Of a DNA stretch of 56,799 bases, positions 1-8,561 are shown piece after piece (positions within the stretch are counted from its first letter, which is position 1; every line of letters begins with the position of its first letter). The translations under genes and the position numbers were made by a program. The stretch comes from Natrialba hulunbeirensis JCM 10989. Its GTDB lineage: Archaea; Halobacteriota; Halobacteria; Halobacteriales; Natrialbaceae. The notes under the pieces were generated by a model that was not told the DNA's origin, did not search any database, and saw nothing but the letters and a program-made list of their open reading frames with translations. The stretch lies in the NCBI RefSeq assembly GCF_000337575.1, contig NZ_AOIM01000031.1, positions 426-57,224 on the forward strand, given 5' to 3'.

Positions 1-542
1 CCTCCGTGCCGGAAACCGGCCAGAGGGAACGTGGCGGCGTGCGCCACGTCGTTCGCATTAATGACGAGGAGAGGGTGCATACATAAGGCCGTCGAACGAG
101 ACGCCCATCGGAATCCAGTACCATGAGAGGAGGTTCCACCTGTGAGTGAATTGCCGTGTACGTGAAATCCAGCTGGGCTGGCGGGTAGAACGGTTTTGAA
201 CGAGTGCATACTGGCATCGCTCAGTGCTCCTAGCAAGCAAGAGAACCACAGCAATTGGTGATCCGGAGAGACTCGACGAGGTAAAATAAATTACTCGCTG
301 ATCGTGTATCACTCGCTAATCGTAGTAGTCGTACAGACAAGCTGTTACGCGGGCGGAGGTCGGCTAGTCATCCCGTCCTCGTAGATACGGTCGAACCGAA
401 TGATACCCGCGTAGGTCGAGTTCAGTTGTGCGCGTGTAAGAAACTTACTTCTGGGAACGGGACGGCGAAAACCAACACTCGAGTAGTTCGCTGCGACGTG
501 CACCGATGCGAATAAACCGAAGGCGTTGCAAGTAACTGATGA
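1..542. other. non-coding leading stretch
   Basis: I see no convincing gene here. The short open frames on the minus strand have neither haloarchaeal codon bias nor a recognisable protein. An A/T-rich box at about 508-518 lies roughly 30 bases before the start codon at 543 and is the likely TATA element of the next gene. The window edge may cut off a neighbour whose flank this is. Confidence 0.5.
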
Positions 543-920
543 ATGGTCCGGGACCCGATCGGTTCGGAGTCAACACCGTCTGCAGCAGAAATCTGTGCTG
601 CACTCGACGACCCTGACTGCCGTGAGATCATCCGGAATCTCGAGGAACCCATGACGGCTTCTGAACTTACTAACCGGTGTGAGATACCCCAGTCGACGCT
701 GTATCGGAAACTCGAGTTGCTGACCGACTCGACGCTACTCGAGGAGACCACCGAGATTCGTCGCGACGGGCATCACGCGAGCAAGTACGCCGTCGCGTTC
801 GACGAAATCTCGATCGGGTTGGACGACGACCAGTCGTTGACGGTGCAGATCGATCGGCCGGCCCGAACGGCAGACGAGCGGCTCGCAGAACTTTGGTCCG
901 AGGTGCGAAAGGAAACATGA
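543..920 (+). CDS. winged helix-turn-helix transcriptional regulator
   Basis: This 125-residue protein is probably a DNA-binding regulator of the ArsR/TrmB-like winged-helix kind. Residues about 15-75 read as helix-turn-helix followed by a wing: 'EPMTASELTNRCEIPQSTLYRKLELL' is the recognition segment in outline, with the pattern TASEL-x-IPQSTLYRKL. The C-terminal third is acidic and beta-rich. The start at 543 is chosen because a TATA-like box sits at 508-518, which gives a nearly leaderless transcript. Its stop overlaps the start of the next gene (ATGA), so the two are translationally coupled. In haloarchaea this family often precedes a small membrane protein of the type found here; that is recalled knowledge. 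The target genes are unknown. Confidence 0.85.
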   Translation: MVRDPIGSESTPSAAEICAALDDPDCREIIRNLEEPMTASELTNRCEIPQSTLYRKLELLTDSTLLEETTEIRRDGHHASKYAVAFDEISIGLDDDQSLTVQIDRPARTADERLAELWSEVRKET

Positions 921-1213
921 GCCCGTACGCTTCTGGTGCATCGGAGATCGCGCTCGCACTCGCAATTGTAAAGACGCTCGTCTTGATCGTCGGTGGCTTC
1001 ATCACGTACTTTGCGTTCAAGGCCTATCGGCGGACGAGACAGCGTGCACTCGGGTATCTAACGCTTGGTTTCGGGCTGGTTACGCTCGGGCTCTTTCTGG
1101 CAGGGATGCTCTACGAACTGCTGAACGTCCATCTGGCGACGGGGATCTTGCTCGAGAGCCTGCTGGTACTCGCGGGCTTTCTCGTGATCGCGTATTCACT
1201 GTACGTGCAGTAG
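917..1213 (+). CDS. small membrane protein (DUF7521-like), partner of the upstream regulator
   Basis: A 98-residue protein with three predicted membrane helices at about 7-30, 43-66 and 73-96 and a short basic loop (YRRTRQR) between the first two. The frame remains open upstream to a TTG at 893, but the ATG at 917 overlaps the stop of the regulator by four bases and is the natural coupled start. I recall similar haloarchaeal proteins as DUF7521 family. The coupling suggests that it senses a membrane signal for the regulator or is its auto-regulated partner, but nothing in the sequence shows the mechanism. A T-run follows at 1226-1231. Confidence 0.75.
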   Translation: MSPYASGASEIALALAIVKTLVLIVGGFITYFAFKAYRRTRQRALGYLTLGFGLVTLGLFLAGMLYELLNVHLATGILLESLLVLAGFLVIAYSLYVQ

Positions 1214-1221
1214 TGAATGCG

Positions 1222-1231
1222 CCTCTTTTTT
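1222..1231 (+). terminator. T-rich terminator of the regulator/membrane-protein pair
   Basis: A run of six T residues preceded by CCTC lies 9-18 bases past the stop codon at 1213. Archaeal termination often uses such U-tracts without a hairpin. The gene on the other strand converges on this point. Confidence 0.5.
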
Positions 1232-1260
1232 AGTCCAGTTAGCTACCTTGATCGAACAGG

Positions 1261-1269
1261 AAAGAAAAA
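1261..1269 (-). terminator. T-rich terminator of the multicopper oxidase
   Basis: On the minus strand this reads as five T, one C and three T, about 15 bases beyond the stop codon of the oxidase. It mirrors the T-run of the convergent plus-strand gene. Confidence 0.45.
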
Positions 1270-1283
1270 CCGACTGGTTCCGG

Positions 1284-2459
1284 TCAGCCGTCGTATCCCG
1301 CGTCGTCCATAATCTCGCCGAACTCGTCAGAGTCCATCGCAGACTCGTAAACGATCGCAGTCGCCATCCCACCGGGATAGCGGCCTTCAGTCGTCACGTG
1401 GTGGACCTTGTGACAGTGTGCTGGATAGATACCCGGCTCAGCGTCGGCCGTGAACTCGAGTGTGTACCGTTCTGCGGGGGCGATGTTGAGCACGTCCTGT
1501 TCGTACCGCGCTGCGTCGGGGATGGGTGAGCCGTCCTTTTCGATGACTTCGAATCGGTGGCCGTGGGTGTGGAACGGGTGGGATTCGTAGCCGTTGTTGG
1601 CGATGTGGAGGTGGACGGTGTCGCCTTCGGAGACGATCAGCGGGGTGCCCAGTTCAGGGTGGAACGTAGTGGGGGCGCTGCGGCCGTTGAGGGTGTAGGC
1701 GTCCGACGAGCGCTCGACGGGGTCGTAGTCGGCGTCACCGCCCGCTTCGCGGTCGTGGAGACGCGTGTCCCAGTCGCGAAGCGTGAAGAAGTACTCCTGA
1801 TCCGGTGAGTCGTAGTCCTCCGGGTCGACGCGAAGGATGCCGTACATCCCCATGTCGAGGTGGTTGTGCGTCTGGTAGTGACAGTGGTAGACGTGTGTTC
1901 CCGGCACGTCGGCCTCGAGGGTGTAGGTGTGGCTCTCACCGGCGTCGACCTGATCGCGGTTCGTGACCGGGGCACCGTCGTCTTCCCAGGACTTGCTGAC
2001 GGCGTGGACGTGGACCGTGTGGGGCCGGTTGTGTTCGGTGTTGTCGTAGGTGAGTTCGAAGGTATCGCCTTCGGTCATCCGATACATGGGGCCGGGGACG
2101 GAGGGTGCGAGGTCGTCAGCCTGCCAGGCCCATACTTCGGGGAGTTCGACTGGACCGCCGCTGCCGTCCTCGGTGACGAGTGCGTGGCGTGCGGGGACGG
2201 TTCGAAGTGTCGATTCGTACCCCTGCTCAGCGATGTCGACGATCTGTGGCGGTGCAGTGTACTGGTAGTCCGTGAGCGGAGCGTCTTCGTCTGTCTCCCC
2301 CGAGCCATCACCATCGTCTGCGTCCGGGTCTCCCACAGACGCAGGTTCGTCGTCAGAAAAGACAGAGAGACAGCCGGCGAGTGCGCCCACTGCACCGACC
2401 CCGGCAGTCGAAAGAACCGTTCGTCGCCGCAGCGTGGAAGGACCATTGGATGCAGTCAT
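1284..2459 (-). CDS. Tat-exported multicopper oxidase lipoprotein
   Basis: A 391-residue exported copper protein with two cupredoxin domains. The N-terminus carries a twin-arginine signal (RRRTVL) and a lipobox ending at Cys30 (LAGC), so it should be lipid-anchored outside the cell. A low-complexity acidic linker follows. The first domain contains HVHA and HVYHCH with a later DMGM. The second contains HPFHTHGH and AHCHKVHH with a later GGMA. These are copper-ligand motifs of multicopper oxidases and laccases. The HCH motif occurs in both domains, whereas many two-domain enzymes keep a type 1 site in only one. The substrate could be a phenol, a metal ion such as Cu(I) or Mn(II), or another reductant; I cannot tell which. 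It stands alone, convergent with the upstream pair. Confidence 0.88.
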   Translation of the reverse strand: MTASNGPSTLRRRTVLSTAGVGAVGALAGCLSVFSDDEPASVGDPDADDGDGSGETDEDAPLTDYQYTAPPQIVDIAEQGYESTLRTVPARHALVTEDGSGGPVELPEVWAWQADDLAPSVPGPMYRMTEGDTFELTYDNTEHNRPHTVHVHAVSKSWEDDGAPVTNRDQVDAGESHTYTLEADVPGTHVYHCHYQTHNHLDMGMYGILRVDPEDYDSPDQEYFFTLRDWDTRLHDREAGGDADYDPVERSSDAYTLNGRSAPTTFHPELGTPLIVSEGDTVHLHIANNGYESHPFHTHGHRFEVIEKDGSPIPDAARYEQDVLNIAPAERYTLEFTADAEPGIYPAHCHKVHHVTTEGRYPGGMATAIVYESAMDSDEFGEIMDDAGYDG

Positions 2460-2718
2460 AGTACACCTGATCGTTGGGACGGCAACCTAAAGGAGAGTAG
2501 AGGGAGTTCCCACCGAATGGGAAGCCAACGGATCGGTTCGGACCAAATCTGGACAGTTTTCCCGGACGTAGCGACGGGTTCCCTGTCGACGACAGCAGTG
2601 GAAACTGGCCGCTAACAGACAGGAATCTACCACGGCAAGAGCCAGTTCGTCTCGAGTACTCCGCCGATTGTGCGTATGGGTGAGAGAGAAGGGGAGTGTG
2701 TGTGGGCTCGTTCGAGAT

Positions 2719-2795
2719 TGTGCACCGGTGCAGCGGTGCAGCGGTTCAGCGGTGCACGATGCAGCAGTCAACAGTGCAGCAGTTCAGCGATTCAA
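2719..2795. repeat. GTGCAGCG-type short tandem repeat tract
   Basis: A tract built from degenerate 7-10 base units of the form GTGCAGCG, GTTCAGCG and GTGCAGCAG. It begins in the spacer and runs about 12 bases into the 3' end of the E3 gene (stop at 2784). The inner block is bounded by GTGCAC on both sides. It may be slippage-prone DNA or form secondary structure downstream of the operon. The rest of the 2460-2783 spacer holds only the promoter side of the oxidase gene. Confidence 0.6.
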
Positions 2796-4259
2796 CGTGT
2801 GAATCGCGTGTCCAAGCGCGTTCTCTGCGGCCTCCATCACCGATTCGGAGAGCGTCGGATGCGCGTGGATCGTCGAGGCGACGTCCTCGAGTGTCGCGCC
2901 GAGCTCGATTGCGAGGCTGAGTTCGCCGACGAGTTCGGACGCCTCGGGACCGACGATGCTGGCACCGAGGACGTAGCCCTCGTCTTCTTCAGCGACAATC
3001 TTGACGAATCCGTCACTCTCGCCGGTGGTCAGCGCGCGACCGCTGGCGCGGAAGGGGAACTTCCCGATCACGGTGTCGAAGCCGGTGTCTTCGGCGTCGG
3101 TCTCGGACATCCCGACGGTCGCGATTTCGGGGGCAGTGAAGACGACCGCGGGCATCGCCTGGTAGTCGATGGCCGACGGCTCGCCGGCGATGACTTCGGC
3201 GGCGACTTCGCCCTCCATACTGCCTTTGTGTGCGAGCATCGGCTCGCCGGCCACGTCACCAACGGCGAAGATGTGGTCGACGTTTGTGCGTGCGCGCGAA
3301 TCGGTTTCGATGAAGCCCTTGTCGTTGGTCTCGACACCGGCCTCAGCGAGGTCGAGCGTGTCCGAGACGGGCTGGCGACCGACGGCGACGAGGACCTTCT
3401 CGGCGTCGAGGTCGAGCGAGTCTGCTTCCTCGGTTTCCTCCGCTGCAGCCCCGCCATCTGCGGCGACCGCCGCCGCGGGCTCTGCGATGACGCGAACGCC
3501 GTCGCCGTCCTCGCGCTCGTGCCACTCCGCGGCCGTGTAGCCGAACTCGAACTCGATGCCGAGGTCTTTCGCGTGCTGCTTGACCGGCCGTTTGAGGTCG
3601 TTGTCGTAGCCCGGCAAGATCTCGTCGAGCATCTCGACGACCGTCACATCGGTTCCCAGCTTGGCGAAGACGCTTGCCAGTTCCATCCCGATGTAGCCCG
3701 CGCCGACGACGACAAGCGAGTCAGGGACGGAGTCGAGCGAGAGCGCCTGGCGCGAGTTCAGGATTGGCTCGTCGCCGTAGGAGAAGTTCGGAATCTCGAT
3801 CGGACGCGAACCGGTCGCGACGATTGCGTGTTCGAACTCGAGTGTCTCCGAGCCCTGGCCCTCACCGTCGTGGGAGATGCGGACGGTGTTCTCGTCGGCG
3901 AACGTCGCCGTCCCCTCCATGAGGTTGACGCCGTTTGCCTTACAGAGCTTCTCGACGCCGCCGGTGAGCTGGTCGACGACGTCGTCTTTCCAGCTGACCA
4001 TGCCCGCGAGGTCGATGGCGGGATCGGCGTGGATCCCCATCTGTTCGGCGTTGCGGGCGTCGTGGGCGACGTCGGTCGCCGTGATCAGTGCTTTCGATGG
4101 GATACAGCCGTGGTTCAGGCAGGTACCGCCGTAGGCCTCCTTCTCGACGAGCGTGACGTCGAGATCGAGCTGGCCGGCTCGAATCGCGGCGACGTAGCCG
4201 GCGGGACCCGCGCCGATCACGAGGACATCGGTGCCGGTGGTGACGTCTCCGACGACCAT
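2784..4259 (-). CDS. lpdA: dihydrolipoyl dehydrogenase (E3)
   Basis: A 491-residue flavoprotein disulfide reductase that reoxidises dihydrolipoyl groups on E2 with NAD+. The FAD-binding GAGPAGY motif is near residue 16, the redox-active pair is in GGTCLNHGCIPSK, a second GAGYIG dinucleotide fold lies near residue 185, and the C-terminal HAHPTLSE carries the His-Glu dyad. A 30-residue acidic/alanine insertion around residues 275-295 is a haloarchaeal embellishment. Length is normal for the family. It is the last gene of the 2-oxoacid dehydrogenase cluster, 180 bases after E2. The start is supported by a GGAGGAG Shine-Dalgarno sequence seven bases before the ATG, which suggests translation from a longer mRNA. 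Confidence 0.97.
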   Translation of the reverse strand: MVVGDVTTGTDVLVIGAGPAGYVAAIRAGQLDLDVTLVEKEAYGGTCLNHGCIPSKALITATDVAHDARNAEQMGIHADPAIDLAGMVSWKDDVVDQLTGGVEKLCKANGVNLMEGTATFADENTVRISHDGEGQGSETLEFEHAIVATGSRPIEIPNFSYGDEPILNSRQALSLDSVPDSLVVVGAGYIGMELASVFAKLGTDVTVVEMLDEILPGYDNDLKRPVKQHAKDLGIEFEFGYTAAEWHEREDGDGVRVIAEPAAAVAADGGAAAEETEEADSLDLDAEKVLVAVGRQPVSDTLDLAEAGVETNDKGFIETDSRARTNVDHIFAVGDVAGEPMLAHKGSMEGEVAAEVIAGEPSAIDYQAMPAVVFTAPEIATVGMSETDAEDTGFDTVIGKFPFRASGRALTTGESDGFVKIVAEEDEGYVLGASIVGPEASELVGELSLAIELGATLEDVASTIHAHPTLSESVMEAAENALGHAIHTLNR

Positions 4260-4266
4260 TAGTTGA

Positions 4267-4273
4267 CTCCTCC
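4267..4273 (-). promoter_or_regulatory. Shine-Dalgarno sequence of lpdA
   Basis: GGAGGAG on the minus strand, seven bases from the ATG. It is complementary to the CCUCC end of 16S rRNA. Most genes in this window are leaderless, so this site marks lpdA as an internal cistron or a gene with a leader. Confidence 0.7.
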
Positions 4274-4439
4274 GTGCTGGGCCAGGATTGCGGTGCTCGT
4301 AGTCGGTACCGAACGGAACCGCACGTGCGTCGTATATGCGCTCATGTACATGCGTATGCTGGTGCGTATGGTGGGTAGCGTCTAACGTTTAGGGGTCGCG
4401 GTCGAACTCAGGGAGCGATGGAGGGAGATTCGGAGCCGG

Positions 4440-6086
4440 TTACTCGAGTAACAGCAGTTCCGGATTTTCGAGGTACTCCATCACCGTATTCGTAAACTGT
4501 GCGCCGACGGCGCCGTCGATCAGCCGGTGGTCGAACGACAGCGAGAGCGTCATCACGGATCGCGGCTCGATCGACTCCTCGCCGTTCTCGTCGGTGACGA
4601 CGCGTGGTTTGCGCTTGATCTCGCCGACAGCGAGGATGCCCGATTCGGGGTAGTTCAGGATTGGGGTTGCGTACTCGCCGCCGATGCCGCCGATGTTCGT
4701 GATCGTGAACGTCGAGCCCCGAAGTTCGTCCGGGCTGATCGAGCGCTCGCGGGCGCGCTGGACGAGTTCGTTCATCTCCGAGGAGAGCTGGAGCATGCCC
4801 TTCCCGTCGGCGTTGTCGACGACCGGGACCATCAGCCCCACGTCGGTCGCCGCTGCGACGCCGATGTTGTAGTAGTTGCGGTGGACGATCTCCTCGTTCG
4901 CCTCGTCGATGACCGCGTTCATCTCGGGGTACTCCTGCAGCGCCGCGACGACGGCCTTCATGATGAACGGCATGTACGTCAGGCGGATACCCTGCTCCTC
5001 GGCGTGGGGTTTGAGCCGTTTGCGGGCGTCGACGAGTTCGGTGACGTCGACCTCGTCGTGGTGGGTGACGTGCGGGGCCGAGAACTTCGACTCGACCATC
5101 GCGTCGGCGATCGTCTTGCGGACGCCGCGGAACGGTTCGCGCCGCTCGCGCTCGCCTTCGGCGAAGGCTTCGCCGGCTTCGATCGCTGCCGCGTCGGCCT
5201 CCTGGGCCTGCTGCTGAGCCTCGGCGTATTCCCGGACTGCCTCAGGCGTGACGAACGCCTCGCCGTCGCGCTCTTCGGTTGCGGGGACGGCGTCGAGGTC
5301 GACACCCTCCTCCTCGGCGATGCGCCGCGTTGCGGGTGCGGCGAGTGTGCGCTCGCGGTCGGCAGACTCGACCTGGGCCGGGGCCTGCGTCTGTGTCTGT
5401 GTCTGGGATGCCCCAGTCTGACCAGTCGACCCACCCGCCGTGGACTCATCGGTACTCGAGTCGGCTGCTGTAGCCGTGGTCGATTCGTCCGCAGTGGTTG
5501 CTGCAGTCGATCCCGAGCCACCGGTCTCACCGCTCTCAGCCTGTGTCTGTGCGTCGGCCGCTGGCGCGGTACCCGCTGCAGCCTGCACGTCGGCAGCCGT
5601 GATCCGGCCGCCGGGACCGCTTCCCTGGACCTGTGAGAGGTCGATACCTTCCTCGCGGGCCAGGCGTCGCACGCGTGGGGGCGCGAAGATTCGATCGTCT
5701 GGCGTCTCCGCGGGTTCGGTGTCATCGCCAGCACCCGTTGCGCCGGGGTCGCCGGCGGGACCGGCGTCTGCGTCTGCGTCTGCTGTGGCGTCGGATTCCG
5801 TCTCGACCTCACCAGCGTCTGCATCTGCTTCCGCTGTGTCTTCCTCGCCCTCCACGTCGAACGTGACGAACACGTCCCCGACGGGGATCACGTCGCCTTC
5901 CTCGAAGTGGAGTTCGCGAACGCTGCCGTTGACCGGGGCGGGGACCTCGACGAGCGCCTTGTCCGTCTCGACCTCCGCGACCGGCTGATCTTCGCTGACC
6001 TCGTCGCCCGGTTCGACGAACCAGGTGACGAGTTCTCCCTCTGCGACACCTTCACCGACGTCTGGAAGCTCGAATTCGCGGACCAT
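4440..6086 (-). CDS. pdhC: 2-oxoacid dehydrogenase E2 component (dihydrolipoamide acyltransferase)
   Basis: A 548-residue E2 that transfers the acyl group from E1 to CoA. Residues 1-78 form a lipoyl domain with the lipoylated lysine at Lys43 (TDKALVE). A peripheral-subunit-binding domain lies at about 133-170 (IFAPPRVRRLAREEG...GPGGRI). A second, similar element lies at about 248-290 (LAAPATRRIAEEEG). The linkers are Ala/Thr/Gln/Asp rich, including a QTQTQTQ run. The catalytic domain spans about 315-548 with the active-site DHRLIDG motif. The start at 6086 lies one base past the E1-beta stop; the longer upstream frame would overlap E1-beta and reads as arginine-rich out-of-frame sequence. The acyl substrate (pyruvate or another 2-oxoacid) cannot be read from sequence. 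Confidence 0.96.
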   Translation of the reverse strand: MVREFELPDVGEGVAEGELVTWFVEPGDEVSEDQPVAEVETDKALVEVPAPVNGSVRELHFEEGDVIPVGDVFVTFDVEGEEDTAEADADAGEVETESDATADADADAGPAGDPGATGAGDDTEPAETPDDRIFAPPRVRRLAREEGIDLSQVQGSGPGGRITAADVQAAAGTAPAADAQTQAESGETGGSGSTAATTADESTTATAADSSTDESTAGGSTGQTGASQTQTQTQAPAQVESADRERTLAAPATRRIAEEEGVDLDAVPATEERDGEAFVTPEAVREYAEAQQQAQEADAAAIEAGEAFAEGERERREPFRGVRKTIADAMVESKFSAPHVTHHDEVDVTELVDARKRLKPHAEEQGIRLTYMPFIMKAVVAALQEYPEMNAVIDEANEEIVHRNYYNIGVAAATDVGLMVPVVDNADGKGMLQLSSEMNELVQRARERSISPDELRGSTFTITNIGGIGGEYATPILNYPESGILAVGEIKRKPRVVTDENGEESIEPRSVMTLSLSFDHRLIDGAVGAQFTNTVMEYLENPELLLLE

Positions 6087-6087
6087 G

Positions 6088-7098
6088 TTAGAACCCCATT
6101 GCGTCGCGGATACCCGATTCGATGCGTTCTGCCTCGGGCAGGTAGTAGTCTTCGAGCGCGTACAGCGGGAACGGCGTGTCGAAGCCGGTGATGCGCTCGA
6201 CCGGTGCCTCCTGGTAGAGCAGCGCCTCCTCCTGGATCGTCGCGGCGATCTCTGCGCCGAGGCCGCCCGTCTGGGGAGCCTCGTGGACGACCGCTGCACG
6301 GCCGGTTTTCTTGAACGATTCGACGATCGTGTCCTCGTCGAGCGGCGAGAGCGTCCGGAGGTCGACGACTTCGACGTCGATCTCGCCTGCGAGGTTCTCC
6401 GCGGCCTCGATCGTCGGCCGGGTCATCGCACCCCACGTGAAGACGGAGATATCCGAGCCGTCGCGGCGGACGATGGCCTCGTCGAGTGGGACCTCGTACG
6501 ATTCTGCGGGGACTTCCTCGCGGAACGCCCGATAGATGAGCTTCGGTTCGAGGAAGAGCACCGGATCCGGCGAGCGGATCGCGCTCGTCAGCAGCCCCTT
6601 CGTGTCGTACGGCGTCGACGGAACGACGACCTTGAGTCCGGGCTGGTGGGCGAACATCGCCTCCGAGGACTCGGAGTGGTGTTCGGGCGCGCGAATGCCG
6701 CCACCGTACGGTGCGCGGATGACCAGCGGGCACGTAAAGCGGCCGCGCGAACGCGTCCGCAGTCGTGCTGCGTGTGAAACGATCTGGTCGAAGCCGGGGT
6801 AGATGAACCCGAGGAACTGCATCTCGGGGACCGGGCGCATCCCGTAGGCGGCCATCCCGATCGCGGTGCCGATGATACCCGACTCCGCGAGCGGCGTGTC
6901 GATGACGCGATTGTCGCCGAACTCCTCGTACAGTCCTTCGGTGGCGCGGAAGACGCCGCCGTTCTTGCCGACGTCCTCGCCCATGACGACGACGTCCTCG
7001 TCGCGTTCCATCTCGCTGTGGAGTCCGTCTCGGACTGCCTGTACCAGCGTCAGGTTGTCAGTTTCGGTGTCAGTGTCAGTGTGAGATTCTGCAGCCAT
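6088..7098 (-). CDS. pdhB: 2-oxoacid dehydrogenase E1 component, beta subunit
   Basis: A 336-residue transketolase-like beta subunit of thiamine-diphosphate E1. It has the conserved GEDVGKNGGVFRATEGL and TPLAESGIIGTAIGMA segments and a C-terminal transketolase domain (TGFDTPFPLY). With the alpha subunit it decarboxylates a 2-oxoacid and reductively acylates the lipoyl arm of E2. It starts three bases after the alpha-subunit stop and ends one base before the E2 start, so the three genes form one operon. The first 15 residues are a disordered Thr/Asp/Glu stretch. Confidence 0.95.
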   Translation of the reverse strand: MAAESHTDTDTETDNLTLVQAVRDGLHSEMERDEDVVVMGEDVGKNGGVFRATEGLYEEFGDNRVIDTPLAESGIIGTAIGMAAYGMRPVPEMQFLGFIYPGFDQIVSHAARLRTRSRGRFTCPLVIRAPYGGGIRAPEHHSESSEAMFAHQPGLKVVVPSTPYDTKGLLTSAIRSPDPVLFLEPKLIYRAFREEVPAESYEVPLDEAIVRRDGSDISVFTWGAMTRPTIEAAENLAGEIDVEVVDLRTLSPLDEDTIVESFKKTGRAAVVHEAPQTGGLGAEIAATIQEEALLYQEAPVERITGFDTPFPLYALEDYYLPEAERIESGIRDAMGF

Positions 7099-7101
7099 AG
7101 A

Positions 7102-8223
7102 TTATCCCTCCAGCAGCGCGTCGTCGCCGTGTTCCTCGCGAATCGATTCGAACCACTCGAGTTGCTCCTGCAGTCGCTTGGGCATGCCCTCGTAGACGTG
7201 GGCGAAGATTTCGGCGGGGTCTGGTCGTTCGACCGCCTCTGCGGCGTCGATTGCGTCTGCGACGTCACTCTCGATGCGCGACTCGATGGCGTCGACGCGC
7301 TCGTCGTCGAGCATGCCGTGGTTGCGCATGTACGTCTCGAGGCGCGGGATCGGATCCTTTTGCTTCCAGTGTTCGACTTCCTCGTCGTCGCGGTAGACGG
7401 AGGGGTCGTCGGCGGTGGTGTGGGCACCGAAGCGGTACTGAACGGCCTCGATCAGCGTCGGACGGAGTTCGTCCTCGCTGGGGTTTTTCGCTTTCTCGAC
7501 GGCGTCGCGGGTGACCTTGTAGACGGCGAGTGGGTCCATGCCGTCGACCTGGACGCCCTCGAAGCCGTAGGCGGTCGCCTTCTGGGCGAGCGTCGCGCTT
7601 GCAGTCTGGCGTTCGCGCGGGACCGAGATTGCCCACTGGTTGTTGTTACAGAAGAAGATGTTCGGCGTATCGAAGACGCCGGCGAAGTTGAGCCCTTCGT
7701 GGAAGTCGCCCTCCGAGGTCGCGCCATCGCCGAAGTAGCAGATGAACGCCTTCTCCTCGTCTTTGAGCTTCGAGGCCCAGGCAGCCCCCGTCGCGTGGGG
7801 AATCTGCGTTGCGATCGGGACGGCGACGGTGAAGATGTTCGCATCCTCGGGAATCTCGTTGCCCTGCTCGTGGCCCATCCAGTACAGCAGGGTGCGTTTG
7901 AGCGAGAGGCCACGAACCAGCCCGGCACCGTGTTCGCGATAGCTCGGGAACAGCCAGTCGTCCGTCCCGAGTGCGTGTGCGCTTGCGACCTGCGCACCTT
8001 CCTGCCCCGACAGCGGCGGGTACGTACCCATCCGTCCCTGTCGCTGGAGGCTCACGGCGCGCTCGTCGAAGTGACGAACCAACCGCATCTGCTCGTACAT
8101 CTCGAGCAGTTTGTCCTCGGCGATATCCGGCACCTCGACGCCCTCGCGGACGCGGCCGGCGTCGTCGAGAATCTGTACTCGTTCTCGGGGATCGCGCTGT
8201 ATCGTGCTCACGGAGAGTCCCAC
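7102..8223 (-). CDS. pdhA: 2-oxoacid dehydrogenase E1 component, alpha subunit
   Basis: A 373-residue alpha subunit holding the thiamine-diphosphate motif: [18 protein letters not shown] followed about 30 residues on by NNN, matching the GDG-x(26-30)-N signature. Family length is normal. Two in-frame GTG starts are possible, at 8223 and at 8211 (protein starting [12 protein letters not shown]); the second resembles the starts I recall for homologues. A minus-strand TATA-like CTTTAAC at 8254-8260 puts transcription start near 8230. It heads the E1-E2-E3 operon. Haloarchaea mainly oxidise pyruvate with ferredoxin oxidoreductases, so the true substrate of this complex is open. Confidence 0.95.
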   Translation of the reverse strand: MGLSVSTIQRDPRERVQILDDAGRVREGVEVPDIAEDKLLEMYEQMRLVRHFDERAVSLQRQGRMGTYPPLSGQEGAQVASAHALGTDDWLFPSYREHGAGLVRGLSLKRTLLYWMGHEQGNEIPEDANIFTVAVPIATQIPHATGAAWASKLKDEEKAFICYFGDGATSEGDFHEGLNFAGVFDTPNIFFCNNNQWAISVPRERQTASATLAQKATAYGFEGVQVDGMDPLAVYKVTRDAVEKAKNPSEDELRPTLIEAVQYRFGAHTTADDPSVYRDDEEVEHWKQKDPIPRLETYMRNHGMLDDERVDAIESRIESDVADAIDAAEAVERPDPAEIFAHVYEGMPKRLQEQLEWFESIREEHGDDALLEG

Positions 8224-8231
8224 CTGCGCAT
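8208..8231 (-). CDS. possible seven-codon leader ORF before pdhA
   Basis: An ATG at 8231 opens a seven-codon frame (MRRWDSP) whose TGA overlaps the GTG at 8211, the likely pdhA start, as GTGA. The TATA-like box at 8254-8260 predicts a transcript beginning almost at this ATG, so a leaderless ribosome could read it first and reinitiate on pdhA. It could equally be chance. There is no protein-level evidence. Confidence 0.2.
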   Translation of the reverse strand: MRRWDSP

Positions 8232-8561
8232 ACTCTAACGAATTATCGCTTGTGTTAAAGGATTTTCGTAAATAGTTTACTATCAGAGGAATTCTTGCGA
8301 GACAGACCGTGGGACACAGTACGAGTAAGGACTAAATAATTCAAACGTTCACCAAGCCACATCGTTTTGTAATAGTTCCAGAAACAACGTCCCGGGTCGT
8401 GTGAACAGTGAACGGTTGGGCAACTCCCCGCTGCTCGTAGGGACACCAAACTTGGAGTGGCGACTGTGAAAGAACGACCGTACTCGAGTAGGGGCTGCGT
8501 TAGTCGGGACGAAACGGGCACCGAGAGGGAGACACCATACGGGTGTGCCAGCTTCGCTACC
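8224..8561. other. spacer between lipA and the pdh operon
   Basis: It holds the minus-strand pdh promoter (TATA-like element at 8254-8260) and otherwise shows no gene. Sequence around 8262-8282 is A/T-rich compared with its surroundings. The lipA stop at 8562 is followed by no clear terminator, so read-through into pdhA is possible. Confidence 0.5.

Noticed and set aside
2670-4262. 530-residue plus-strand frame opposite lpdA
   Set aside because: It is a shadow of the lpdA gene: high GC third positions keep several frames open. It has no family pattern.
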